Source of the DNA: Ferruginibacter yonginensis
GTDB taxonomy: Bacteria; Bacteroidota; Bacteroidia; Chitinophagales; Chitinophagaceae
DNA: 64,000 bases
Direction: 5' to 3'
Assembly: GCF_042651465.1 (NCBI RefSeq)
Contig: NZ_JBHSCZ010000002.1
Coordinates: forward strand, 434,001 to 498,000
Position 1 is the first letter of the stretch. Every line of letters begins with the position of its first letter. Below the pieces are notes generated by a model. The model was given only the letters and a program-made list of their open reading frames with translations. It was not told where the DNA came from and made no database searches. Positions 1 to 8,957 of the stretch are shown here, piece after piece. A program made the position numbers and the translations under genes.

Positions 1-611
1 AATGTCCGGCTATTTTCAGATAGATAATCAGGTTGTAGTAATTCTGAAACATAACGATAGACTCTTTCCACAGCCTTTTCGTTCCATGATTCTCTAAGGT
101 TTGTTATGTACAGAGTTGTACCTTCATCTCTATCTTTTTCAACCTCTTCAATTGTATGTGTTACCCTTGTAATATCTGTGTCTATCAAATATTTATTCCA
201 ATCTATTGTAATTTTATAGGCCGTTGTTGATTGTATAGTTTGTGTAATAATAGTAAGTAGAGTTCCAAGCCTTTGGGTTGCAAATCTTCCAATTCCTTTT
301 TTTCCAGCCTTACTTCGTTGATATCTTTTTGATATCGGGTTATGTATTTTGTCCGAAGATGAGATGACCATAAAACCATTTATAAGTTGCTCATAAGTCA
401 TACCAACACCATTATCCTCGATTATCAAAGTTCCTCCACTAAGTTCAGTATTAATGAAATTTACTTCAACTTGCGTGGCATCAGCATCGTAAGAATTTTT
501 AATTAATTCAGAAACGGCCGTTTCAGCTTTCCCAACAAGTTCTCTACCCAATCTATCTATTAGACCAGAATCAATACTAAAAGAGATTTGTTTTGTATTT
601 ATCTCACTCAT
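1..611 (-). CDS. GHKL (HSP90-like) ATPase domain protein, partial (C-terminus outside window)
   Basis: Only the first 203 codons are in the window; the frame is open to base 1. The N-terminal domain is a GHKL ATP-binding fold. The N-box is ELIKNSYDAD (residues 35-44, Asn39 for Mg binding), the G1 box is EDNGVGM (65-71) and the G2 glycine-rich lid is GKKGIGRFA (103-111). Such proteins include HSP90, MutL, gyrase B and several phage-defence ATPases. The ATG at 609-611 lies 4 bases after the stop of the ATP pyrophosphatase gene, so it is very probably the fourth gene of the phosphorothioation-type operon. The effector or client domain that would normally sit at the C-terminus cannot be seen. A role as restriction or accessory partner of the modification genes is inferred from position only. 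Confidence 0.85.
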   Translation of the reverse strand, partial: MSEINTKQISFSIDSGLIDRLGRELVGKAETAVSELIKNSYDADATQVEVNFINTELSGGTLIIEDNGVGMTYEQLINGFMVISSSDKIHNPISKRYQRSKAGKKGIGRFATQRLGTLLTIITQTIQSTTAYKITIDWNKYLIDTDITRVTHTIEEVEKDRDEGTTLYITNLRESWNEKAVERVYRYVSELLQPDYLSENSRT

Positions 612-615
612 TTAG

Positions 616-1722
616 TTAAATAAAACAACTTGCACAACCTTCTTCCTCAGCTTCGGAAAGAATGTCTAGCAAATAGGGTGACTGAATTTTATTTTTTTTG
701 CTTTGGCTACGCTTAATGTATTCTTCTTTTATGCGTTCAATGCGTTCTGGCTTTATTAATTCGGATAACGGTTCATCCTCAATCCATGTATAGCCATCCC
801 TTTCATATTCCATTGCTTTTAAGAATAAATCTTTATGTTGCTCGTATAGCCAAACCCATTCAATTTTCTGCTGGTAAAAACAAAAAAAACAACCTGAACG
901 GCTTCGTGCATAAGTAGATTTCTTGCCATTAATTTCAAACTCAACCTCTTTGTAATAAGCAGGAACACCAACACCCGAATCTTCCAGTATTCTAAAAATA
1001 TCATCTCTAACTAAAACATCTTCATTATCAACCAATGCAAAACTGTCTTCTTTTGATAATGGATATTTAGTTGTTTTAATAAATTCAAAAACAGCTTTAT
1101 TAAACACTCTAACGCCTAAGTCCAAAAGCTGGTTTAGTTTCTGTTGTTGGTTAAATGTTGTAGATATTTTTGTGTTTACAATTTCATTGATTCTTTCTGT
1201 TTTCCCATTTAATGAAAGTGTATTAAAACAATTTTGTGCTATAGTAATATTTGCGTTTGCTAAGAATTTATTAATTACATCTTCGCTCCAGATATTTCTA
1301 CGAAAAGGAAATATGGATTGAATATTGGACTTTTTAGAAATATAGCCTTCTCTATCTTCATCGCCACGAATGCCAACATAAGAAATTACAGGGTCGTTAC
1401 CCACAAACTTTTCAAAAGGGTCAAGCTTCAACTTTTTTGTACACCATCTTGCATTTGATGATGGAAGATAACCATTATACATTTTTATAAAATGGTCAAA
1501 TGGTAGTTCTGGGCTGTTATCAGCACCAGTTAAACGAAGAATTTTTTTACCTAAAAAAATTTCGAGATTATCAATTAACTGATATGTTTCGTCTAATTCT
1601 TTTCCTGTATCTGATGTATAATACTCTATATCTAAATGAGGATAGTTTTGCTTCATATAGATTGCCAAAGCTGCACTATCCTTGCCACCAGATATACCTA
1701 AAACGTGTCTTACTTTACTCAT
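616..1722 (-). CDS. sspD: PAPS-reductase-like ATP pyrophosphatase, SspD/DndC type
   Basis: A 368-residue protein with the PP-loop motif SGGKDS at residues 11-16, which binds and cleaves ATP. Family members (DndC, SspD) adenylate the DNA backbone so that sulfur can replace a non-bridging oxygen. A conserved-looking ARWCTKKLK segment carries Cys94. Cys278 and Cys281 form SGCFFC. An extra CxxC (Cys363, Cys366) lies at the very C-terminus. These cysteines are candidates for an iron-sulfur cluster and sulfur transfer. The ATG at 1720-1722 overlaps the stop of the preceding ATPase gene by 4 bases, so the two are translationally coupled. The assignment as SspD rather than DndC rests on the DUF4007 gene in the same operon and on the absence of dndB, dndD and dndE nearby. 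Confidence 0.8.
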   Translation of the reverse strand: MSKVRHVLGISGGKDSAALAIYMKQNYPHLDIEYYTSDTGKELDETYQLIDNLEIFLGKKILRLTGADNSPELPFDHFIKMYNGYLPSSNARWCTKKLKLDPFEKFVGNDPVISYVGIRGDEDREGYISKKSNIQSIFPFRRNIWSEDVINKFLANANITIAQNCFNTLSLNGKTERINEIVNTKISTTFNQQQKLNQLLDLGVRVFNKAVFEFIKTTKYPLSKEDSFALVDNEDVLVRDDIFRILEDSGVGVPAYYKEVEFEINGKKSTYARSRSGCFFCFYQQKIEWVWLYEQHKDLFLKAMEYERDGYTWIEDEPLSELIKPERIERIKEEYIKRSQSKKNKIQSPYLLDILSEAEEEGCASCFI

Positions 1723-4700
1723 TTTTTAAGCATTTCTTTTAATAGGTTTGTTAATGCTGCAATGTTCAATGAATTGTCTTTGGATAACTTCTTTTTCAAC
1801 TCTACTTGTATTAAATTTACTTCTTCTTTTTTACTTTTTGGCAAACGAATAATTTTTTTGTTAATGCCATCAAAGAAAGAGTTTATCTGCAAATCAAAAA
1901 CGTCTTCTTTATCTTCTTTAAAATCAGTTTTTGATAATGTAGTAAGGCTATCTAATTCTACAATCATTGATTTAAACTTATCATAAACCAATATTTCTTC
2001 CTCGTCTTTAATCTTATCTAAAGTTGTATTGATTAAAGCCTGTGTTAGTGAATTTAACCAAGCTTTTTTATCTTCAATTTGTGAGTCTATTCTTTGAACA
2101 AAAATGCGTTGTTGAGGAAGTAGTAAGTGCCTTCTTAGTTTTTTATATCTGCCCTGTAAGCTCTCTTTGTATGCTTCAAAAGGAATAGTTTCACCAACAA
2201 TATCGCTTTGAATAAATAACTCCATTCGATTTACCAATTCATCGTAGCAAGTACGGATATTTCTTATCGCATCTTGAAGCTTTAAAGTGTACTGCTGTAA
2301 AGATTTTGAAGAGTCTTGAATATCGTTTATTGAGTACCCTAAAGCCATAGGAAAATCTTCAAAGAATGTTTTCTCTGGGTCTTTAGAACTTGCAATTGCC
2401 TTTCTTATCTCAATTGCTTCTTTAGATAAGCGTTTTGTATTTTTTGAATATTCTGGCAGCTCTCTATAGAAAGTAAGAAAAGGCTTTATGGTTTCAATGA
2501 AGTTGGTATTAGATAGCTTGTTCTTAGAATTTTGATTTAAAAAAAGCCTGTAACTATTGAAAATATTAAGTTTTACACCTTCAATTGCAAATGTTTTTAT
2601 TTCAAAGTCTTTTGGTTCTTTAACAACTAAGTCTAATACTTCATCTGTAATGAAAGGAATATAACCACCTTCACCAAACAATGCAATATCATCTCTTTTA
2701 ATAAACAAAAAAGTAGGTAGCCAAAAATCTATTAAACCTTGCTTTAGTTTAAAAGGTTTTTGACTTAGCGTTTCTACGAACTCTGCTAATGTTCTTCTTG
2801 AAGTTTTGGCACTGTCTAAAAATTCCATTGATAATTTCCAAAGCTCGTCAAACTTGTTTTTGTTATTTGGTTTGTAATCTTCAGTTATTTCATCCGCATA
2901 GAGATTAATATTATTATTCTCTAAAAGTGATAAGTAAATTGTTTTTTCAGGTGGGAATTTGTCAGCAGCAAAGCCTAATTGTGGTTTATCCCAATTAGCA
3001 ACAAGTGCTTTAAAATAATTTCGTTTTGCTGTATGAATTGAAGGAGAAATTTTATGCTTGTTTACTAATTCGTTATTGAAAATTGGGGCGTTGTTATATA
3101 CAATTTTACAAATAGCAGATAGCCTACTATTGAACATTTTTTTGTTGTGAATATTTATTTGCTCACCCTTAAAAAACCAAATAACCTCTGACTTTGTGCC
3201 ACTGAAATTATTCAAAATTTTATATGTTAACAGATTTTGTTGGTGTTTTATTACACTGTTAAGCTCTCTCACCACTACTTTATCATCCCTGTTTTCATCA
3301 ATTACTTTTTTTGTTTTTTCAATTTCAAACAATAAGTCTTTAATTGATTTAGAGTTCTTGTAGTAACAATATAAAACGGCTTCTTCATTATTACGTGAGT
3401 GTTCTTTTATTTCATTGGTAATATTCTTTTCGTTGAATATTAAATTTATAAAGCCATCTATTTCACCAACAGGAATATCATTCGTTGGATGTGCTGAAAT
3501 TTTATATTCAAACAAACGAGGTGTACCAGTTTCGTACATTATTTTCTTAGCAACAACTGGCGGTACATTATAGCTTTTGCTTAGTAATGTAGCTATATCT
3601 GTTACATCTTCCACTTTATTTCCAGCTTCAAACAATGCCATTTGAATATCAAGGTCTGTACCCTCGAACAAAACAAATCGTTTGCTGTAGTTGCGGTAAA
3701 GTATAATTTTTTTCTTTTCTAAATCTTCTATTAAACCACTTGCATTTTTTAAGCCAATACATTTTTCTGCATAACTTACTAAAAATGTTTTATCAAGTAT
3801 TGCACCTGCTTGAGAAGCAATATTTAGAAGACCTATTGCTTTAATGATTTTAGTGTAAGCAATGACATTTATTTCAAATGATGCTTCTACCTTTTCAAGT
3901 GCTGTTTTAATAGACTTCCAAGCTGCAAAGTCTGGGTTGTATCTTGAATTAAGAAATGAGTAATAATTAAATATTAAATACTCGTAAACATCTGCTATTG
4001 TATAAAAGCCTTCTTTTGATTGGCTATGTTGAAATAAACCTGTGTGGTCTGTTGATTCTAAAAACGAAAATAAAGACCTTTCGTTTTGCCCATATTTCTG
4101 TAATGACAATGTAAGTACATAAGCAGAAATAGCATCTAATGGAAAAAGTTTTTCGGCAACGTCGTTGATGTAGTCTTCATTAACTGTAAATGCTTTTGAC
4201 TTTATTAATAAATCAATAGACTTTGTGATTTCTTTTGAAGACTTATTGGCAGAAGGTTTTTTGTTTAAATGCTCTGAAGCCAAAAATAAAAGCTGCTCTA
4301 CTGGCTCGTTAAAGGTAATTTCTCTAAAACGACCTTTTACTTTAGTCCATTCTTGTTTTTGTGCCTGGCTTAATGATAAAGCATAGGCATCGAAATTTTG
4401 ATGGACTGTTGTGAATAGAACAATATTTATATCTGGATTATTGGCAAACTCTGCAAGTTGTTGGATGAAATATAACTCTTTCTCTGGTTCGTTTTGTGAA
4501 GCATATTCTAAGAACTTACCAAACTCGTCTATAACTAAAAAAAGGATGGTATTTTTCTTACCTAAGTCGTGATACTTATTGAAAATTTCTGAAAAAATAT
4601 TTTCAGATAAGTTTCTATTATCTTTTATTTCAAAGGTTTCTGCAAAAGCTTCTTTTATTGATTTGTACTCACCCACTATATTGATAAAAGCAATGTTGGG

Positions 4701-4940
4701 GCTCGGCAATAGATTAATACCAAAATACTTTTTCTTTCCTAATATGCTTTGCTGGAATGCCCAAAGAAAAGCAGACTTACCTGTGCCATAAGAACCAATG
4801 ATATTAAAAGAACGAATACCCTTTTTGAAGTCGTTTGCAATTTGGTTTACTACACGAACGGCGTTAGGTGTAGGGGTGTAATTTAACTCCCTATCGCTAT
4901 CGCGGATGATATTTACTGATGTTGTAAACTTAGTTGCCAT
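1719..4940 (-). CDS. sspC: Large P-loop ATPase, SspC-like
   Basis: A 1073-residue protein with an N-terminal AAA/STAND-like ATPase module. The Walker A motif is GSYGTGKS (residues 49-56). The Walker B motif is LFLVIDEF (133-140) with Asp138 and Glu139. The remaining roughly 700 residues are long, mostly helical-looking and unassigned. It sits between the DUF4007 gene and the ATP pyrophosphatase gene, the position of SspC in known sspBCD operons. There SspC is an ATPase needed for phosphorothioate insertion. The start overlaps the end of the DUF4007 gene by 11 bases. The DNA is clearly more AT-rich than the paa genes next door. Function is inferred from context; the motif evidence alone only gives an ATPase. 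Confidence 0.72.
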   Translation of the reverse strand: MATKFTTSVNIIRDSDRELNYTPTPNAVRVVNQIANDFKKGIRSFNIIGSYGTGKSAFLWAFQQSILGKKKYFGINLLPSPNIAFINIVGEYKSIKEAFAETFEIKDNRNLSENIFSEIFNKYHDLGKKNTILFLVIDEFGKFLEYASQNEPEKELYFIQQLAEFANNPDINIVLFTTVHQNFDAYALSLSQAQKQEWTKVKGRFREITFNEPVEQLLFLASEHLNKKPSANKSSKEITKSIDLLIKSKAFTVNEDYINDVAEKLFPLDAISAYVLTLSLQKYGQNERSLFSFLESTDHTGLFQHSQSKEGFYTIADVYEYLIFNYYSFLNSRYNPDFAAWKSIKTALEKVEASFEINVIAYTKIIKAIGLLNIASQAGAILDKTFLVSYAEKCIGLKNASGLIEDLEKKKIILYRNYSKRFVLFEGTDLDIQMALFEAGNKVEDVTDIATLLSKSYNVPPVVAKKIMYETGTPRLFEYKISAHPTNDIPVGEIDGFINLIFNEKNITNEIKEHSRNNEEAVLYCYYKNSKSIKDLLFEIEKTKKVIDENRDDKVVVRELNSVIKHQQNLLTYKILNNFSGTKSEVIWFFKGEQINIHNKKMFNSRLSAICKIVYNNAPIFNNELVNKHKISPSIHTAKRNYFKALVANWDKPQLGFAADKFPPEKTIYLSLLENNNINLYADEITEDYKPNNKNKFDELWKLSMEFLDSAKTSRRTLAEFVETLSQKPFKLKQGLIDFWLPTFLFIKRDDIALFGEGGYIPFITDEVLDLVVKEPKDFEIKTFAIEGVKLNIFNSYRLFLNQNSKNKLSNTNFIETIKPFLTFYRELPEYSKNTKRLSKEAIEIRKAIASSKDPEKTFFEDFPMALGYSINDIQDSSKSLQQYTLKLQDAIRNIRTCYDELVNRMELFIQSDIVGETIPFEAYKESLQGRYKKLRRHLLLPQQRIFVQRIDSQIEDKKAWLNSLTQALINTTLDKIKDEEEILVYDKFKSMIVELDSLTTLSKTDFKEDKEDVFDLQINSFFDGINKKIIRLPKSKKEEVNLIQVELKKKLSKDNSLNIAALTNLLKEMLKK

Positions 4941-5838
4941 AATAGTTATTCAATACTTCAAACTTGTTTGGTTTGGTTTTGAATTGCAATTCTTTTATGC
5001 CTGCATGGTCATTAAATGTGATGCTATATTTCTTATAAATTTTGCTTTTAGTAAGGCTTTCAATTTTATTCACTAATCCTGTTCTGCCAATTGCAAACAC
5101 ACTTCCAGCTTGATTTTTTTCTTGTTCGATACTGTATAAACTAATAGAATTACCAGTGTTTTCCTGATCTAAAATGCTATAAAGTATTATTTCATCAGGT
5201 ATTTCCACCTTGTCGTCTGCTGCAACAGAAAAAAAGACTTCTGTTTTATCGTTAATCTTTCTTTTTTCTTCCTGTATAATATTTAGCTCGGTAAGCAACC
5301 CCGAAAAAGTATCTTCTTTATCCTTGCTTTGTGCATCCGTTCTAATATACATTTTTATTAGAACCTCAAAGTCAGTAGCAACTGTATTTTTATTAATCTG
5401 GGTTAAACCTAATTCTTCTGCTTTTCTTAGAACAAATGCAACGAAACTGTCTTTTGTAAATTCAATTCTTTCTCTTCTAAGTTCGTTAAAAATTAAGTTG
5501 TAGGTTGATGCAATATTTTGAGTTACTAATTGATAATGCAAAAGCCAAAGTGTGGCTTCATCTTCAAGGTATGGGTCTTTACCTGTATCATCTAAAATGA
5601 ATTGAGCAAATTCTGTTAGTGCCCCATCTTTATCTATAATACCGAAAGCCCTAAGCCAATAATTAATACCAGAAACCATATTTTTCCCTACCCCCAATTT
5701 AACTACAGCATCTTCATCCGAAAATTTATTACCATCTTTTACAAATTCATATCCCTTTTTTAGCCACAAGTGCCTACAATGAAAGGTATCGTGTCCCGAA
5801 AATGTAAGTTTAGAAGGTATCTTATTTTTTTCACTCAT
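4930..5838 (-). CDS. sspB: DUF4007 family protein, SspB-like DNA nickase candidate
   Basis: A 302-residue protein. The N-terminal half has the DUF4007 signature: FSGHDTFHCRHLWLKKGYEF near residues 13-32, then VVKLGVGKNMV and the GINYWLRAFGII stretch. In the SspABCD system SspB is a DUF4007 protein that nicks DNA to start single-strand phosphorothioation. I chose the ATG at 5836-5838. The frame is open further to a TTG at 5857-5859, but that TTG overlaps a perfect TAnnTTTG promoter element, which would place transcription start downstream of it. It is the first gene of the four-gene operon. No cysteine desulfurase (sspA) is in the window; a housekeeping IscS/SufS may supply sulfur. Confidence 0.75.
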   Translation of the reverse strand: MSEKNKIPSKLTFSGHDTFHCRHLWLKKGYEFVKDGNKFSDEDAVVKLGVGKNMVSGINYWLRAFGIIDKDGALTEFAQFILDDTGKDPYLEDEATLWLLHYQLVTQNIASTYNLIFNELRRERIEFTKDSFVAFVLRKAEELGLTQINKNTVATDFEVLIKMYIRTDAQSKDKEDTFSGLLTELNIIQEEKRKINDKTEVFFSVAADDKVEIPDEIILYSILDQENTGNSISLYSIEQEKNQAGSVFAIGRTGLVNKIESLTKSKIYKKYSITFNDHAGIKELQFKTKPNKFEVLNNYYGN

Positions 5839-5856
5839 TGAAACTAAAAATGTTAG

Positions 5857-5864
5857 CAAACGTA
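5857..5864 (-). promoter_or_regulatory. Promoter -7 element of the DUF4007/ATPase/pyrophosphatase operon
   Basis: On the minus strand the sequence reads TACGTTTG, an exact match to the Bacteroidota -7 consensus TAnnTTTG. With usual spacing, transcription would start near 5853, giving a leader of about 15 nucleotides before the ATG at 5838. No convincing -33 TTG is seen. The element decides the start codon choice for the DUF4007 gene. Confidence 0.5.
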
Positions 5865-5926
5865 CGTAATTATTGGTTATTGTTTTACCATTAATTAAAG
5901 CTAATGATTAAAAATTAATATGCCAA

Positions 5927-6703
5927 TTACTTCGCCTTAAACTTCGCAATAGCGTTTTTTGAAAATTCGCTTAAAATTAGTTTGCCGCTAATGAGGGCTC
6001 TTTCGTGTAACAATGTGTCCCAATGTTCGGTGCCTTGCCAAAATACTTTTTTAAGGGCTGCCATGGCTTCGGGGTTGCTATGGGCCAAAGTGTTGGCTAA
6101 GCGTTTTACCGATTCATCCATATTGGCAATGTTTTCGTGTACTTCTGCAAACATACCTTTCTTTTTAGCCCAATCGCTGTTGCGCCACATAGTAGCATCA
6201 ATAGCCAATGCACTGTACGCCGCTGTACCTATTTTACGTTCAACGGCTGGTCCTACTACAAACGGACCAATACCTACCGCTAATTCGCTGAGTTTAATAT
6301 CGGCACCTTCAACACCAATAGCATAATCAGCTGCACAAGCAATACCTACACCACCGCCTACGCATTTGCCTTGTACCCTAGCAATAATGAACTTGGGGCA
6401 TTTACGCATATTATTGATAACCGTTGCGAAACCGCTGAAAAACTTTTCGCCTTCTGCCGGGGTTTTTATTTGCATTAATTCATCGAACGAAGCACCTGCA
6501 CAAAACGAACGATCGCCTGCGCTTTTTAAAACAATCACTTTTGTTTCATCATGTGTACCTGCAAAGTGTATGGCTTGTGCCAATTTTTCTAATTGCAATG
6601 TGGGCATTGCATTGCTTTGTGGGTGGTAAAACTCAATGGTGGTAACCCCTGCATGTGTTTCTGAACTTACATATCCTTCTTGTACATTTTCTGTAATAGC
6701 CAT
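5927..6703 (-). CDS. Enoyl-CoA hydratase/isomerase (crotonase) of phenylacetate degradation
   Basis: A 258-residue crotonase. It has the oxyanion-hole segments HPQSNAMP and SFCAGASFDEL, followed by GKCVGGGVGIACAADY and ELAVGIGPFVVGPAVERKIG, all at family-typical positions. Its start lies 13 bases after the paaZ stop, so the two genes form one transcription unit. This makes it a likely PaaF- or PaaG-type enzyme that hydrates or isomerises CoA intermediates after ring opening. Which of the two cannot be told from the sequence alone. It is the last gene before the defence operon on the same strand, separated by about 90 bases. Confidence 0.85.
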   Translation of the reverse strand: MAITENVQEGYVSSETHAGVTTIEFYHPQSNAMPTLQLEKLAQAIHFAGTHDETKVIVLKSAGDRSFCAGASFDELMQIKTPAEGEKFFSGFATVINNMRKCPKFIIARVQGKCVGGGVGIACAADYAIGVEGADIKLSELAVGIGPFVVGPAVERKIGTAAYSALAIDATMWRNSDWAKKKGMFAEVHENIANMDESVKRLANTLAHSNPEAMAALKKVFWQGTEHWDTLLHERALISGKLILSEFSKNAIAKFKAK

Positions 6704-6716
6704 ATTGTGTATCTTT

Positions 6717-8798
6717 TTAAATTGAATAGTTTTTCATTTGAACCATAGTTAAAATAGTGCCAACTCCCACAGCTTCATCATGTTCATCAAATATTTCTAC
6801 GAACCATTTTACTATTCCTTTCGGTATGTCTTGCCCCTGTACCATCGGCACATCAGGATTAGCTTCTTTGAGCTCTTGCGCTACTTTTTCTTTACAAGTA
6901 AAACGGATGTAGATGCTGTTGCCTGCGTATACTGGTTTGGTAAAACGCATTTCATCAATGCCATAATTGAGTAGTACGGGGTTTTTTTCAAAGCTATCAA
7001 CAAATAAGCCAGCCGCTGCGCTAATAATAAAATAGCCATGTGCCACTTGTTCAGTAAACATGGTGCCAGCAAAATCAGTATTGGTTTTATGGGCATAAAA
7101 ATGATCGCCACTTAAAGTAGCAAAGGCATCAATATCTTCAGAAGTAATAAGGCGTTTTGCTGTTATCAGTTGGTCGCCAATTTGTAACGCTTCAAAATAT
7201 TTTTTAAATACATGTTGCTCGTTGGTAATGCCTGTTGCATGTGGTTGGTATACATTACTGATGGCGGTCAACATATCTGGCGACCCTTGTATAGCGGTAC
7301 GTTGTAGGTAATGTTTTACACCACGTAGGCCACCCATTTCTTCACCGCCACCGGCACGGCCGGGTCCGCCATGTACCAATGTTGGCAAAGGTGAGCCATG
7401 GCCTGTACTTTCTTTAGCGCAAGCAGCATTAAGTACTAAAATACGCCCATGGTGGGTTGCGGCACCAATTACATATTGTTTGGCAATGGTTGGGCTTGCC
7501 GTAATGATACTGCTGCACAAGCTACCTTTACCCATTTTACTAAGGGCAATAGCATCATAAATATCTTTATAAGGCATTAAAGTACTTACCGGACCAAATG
7601 CTTCCACATTGTGTGGCGCTTCGTTCACTAATGGGTTTGTATTTAATAATAGCAAAGGCGATATAAAGGCTCCAGCTGCAGCATCGGCATCTACCACGGT
7701 AACACTGTCTAATGAGCCATAAATAATTTGAGAGCTGGCTAGTAGTTTTTGTACTTGTTGGCGTACATCGTTGCGTTGCTCTTGCCCTGCCAACGACCCC
7801 ATGCGTACCGTTTCGTTCAATGGGTTACCAATGGTGGTTTGTGCAAGGGCTTTTGATAATGCCTTTTGTACATCTTCTAATTTATTTTCAGGTACAAAAA
7901 TGCGACGAACGGCGGTACATTTTTGTCCGGCTTTTACCGTCATTTCTTTTTTTACTTCTTTAATGAAGATGTCCCACTCGGGCATATCAGGTGTAACATC
8001 TGGCCCTAAAACCATACAGTTTAACGAATCGGCTTCCATGTTAAATGGCACACTTTCATTTAAAATAGTAGGATGACTTTTTAATTTTACACCAGTGTAA
8101 GCAGAGCCCGTAAACGTAACAACATCTTGCGCATTTACATAATTGAGCATATTGCCAGCGCTGCCACAAACCAATTGTAAAGCCCCTTCGGGTAAAATGC
8201 CCGATGCTATAATTTCTTTCACCACGGCTTCGGTTAAATAAGCTGTAACTGTTGCTGGTTTTACTACAGCTGGTACACCGGCCAATAAGTTTACAGCAAT
8301 TTTTTCGAGCATGCCCCACACGGGGAAATTGTATGCGTTAATGTGAACGGCTACTCCTTCTTTTGGCACTAAAATATGATGACCCATAAACGTATTGCCC
8401 TTGCTGAGGTTAATGGGGTCGCCATCCATACAAAAGGTTTCATCGGGTAATTTGCGGCGAAGTGTAGCGTTGGCAAATAAGTTACCAATTCCGCCTTCAA
8501 TATCTATCCAGCTATCAATACGGGTTGCACCGCTTTGGTAACTGATGGTATAAAATTTTTCTTTGTGTGCTAATAAATGCAATGCAAGCGCTCTGAGCAT
8601 ACGACCTCTTTGTTGGAACGTCATATTGCGGAGGGCAGGGTTGCCTACTGTACGAGCATAATGTAAAATGGCTTCAAAATCAAGCCCTTGTGTGGTTGCA
8701 TGTGAAATGACTTGTCCGGTAACGGCGTTAAACAAAGGTTGTCCGTCCCCATCGCCGGTTATCCAATGTCCGGTGATGTAATTTCCTAATTTTTGCAT
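6717..8798 (-). CDS. paaZ: Bifunctional PaaZ: oxepin-CoA hydrolase / semialdehyde dehydrogenase
   Basis: A 693-residue fusion protein. Residues about 1-510 are an aldehyde dehydrogenase with catalytic Cys294 in AGQKCTAVRR and general base Glu255 in NMEADSLN. Residues about 530-690 are a MaoC-like hotdog hydratase with Asp565 and His570 in SGDHFYAH. In the aerobic phenylacetate pathway the hydratase opens the oxepin-CoA ring and the dehydrogenase oxidises the resulting semialdehyde in one protein. The ATG at 8796-8798 gives the N-terminus MQKLGNYITG, matching the usual PaaZ start. The frame continues upstream for 25 codons, but that part is atypical. Other paa genes (oxygenase, ligase) are not in the window. 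Confidence 0.93.
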   Translation of the reverse strand: MQKLGNYITGHWITGDGDGQPLFNAVTGQVISHATTQGLDFEAILHYARTVGNPALRNMTFQQRGRMLRALALHLLAHKEKFYTISYQSGATRIDSWIDIEGGIGNLFANATLRRKLPDETFCMDGDPINLSKGNTFMGHHILVPKEGVAVHINAYNFPVWGMLEKIAVNLLAGVPAVVKPATVTAYLTEAVVKEIIASGILPEGALQLVCGSAGNMLNYVNAQDVVTFTGSAYTGVKLKSHPTILNESVPFNMEADSLNCMVLGPDVTPDMPEWDIFIKEVKKEMTVKAGQKCTAVRRIFVPENKLEDVQKALSKALAQTTIGNPLNETVRMGSLAGQEQRNDVRQQVQKLLASSQIIYGSLDSVTVVDADAAAGAFISPLLLLNTNPLVNEAPHNVEAFGPVSTLMPYKDIYDAIALSKMGKGSLCSSIITASPTIAKQYVIGAATHHGRILVLNAACAKESTGHGSPLPTLVHGGPGRAGGGEEMGGLRGVKHYLQRTAIQGSPDMLTAISNVYQPHATGITNEQHVFKKYFEALQIGDQLITAKRLITSEDIDAFATLSGDHFYAHKTNTDFAGTMFTEQVAHGYFIISAAAGLFVDSFEKNPVLLNYGIDEMRFTKPVYAGNSIYIRFTCKEKVAQELKEANPDVPMVQGQDIPKGIVKWFVEIFDEHDEAVGVGTILTMVQMKNYSI

Positions 8799-8801
8799 AG
8801 T

Positions 8802-8809
8802 CAAATTTA
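8802..8809 (-). promoter_or_regulatory. Putative leaderless promoter -7 element for paaZ
   Basis: The minus strand reads TAAATTTG, an exact TAnnTTTG match, 3 bases before the paaZ ATG. With consensus spacing the first transcribed base would be the A of the ATG, i.e. a leaderless mRNA. There is no clear -33 TTG, so chance occurrence in AT-rich DNA is possible. Confidence 0.35.
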
Positions 8810-8957
8810 GGGGAGAAAGATGAAATAGCCTTTTTAATACATGTAAGGTTTTTTTAAATGTGGGGCAAAGCATTTAAAAATGGAAAGTTGGTCAAACTAT
8901 TTTGAAATACATAAAAAATTATATTAATTTTAAAAATAAACTTTCAATCCAACTGCT

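Noticed and set aside
616..5838. Classical dndBCDE or dpt system
   Set aside because: No DndB, DndD, DndE, DptF, DptG or DptH-like protein is seen, while DUF4007 plus the ATPase fits the Ssp set better.
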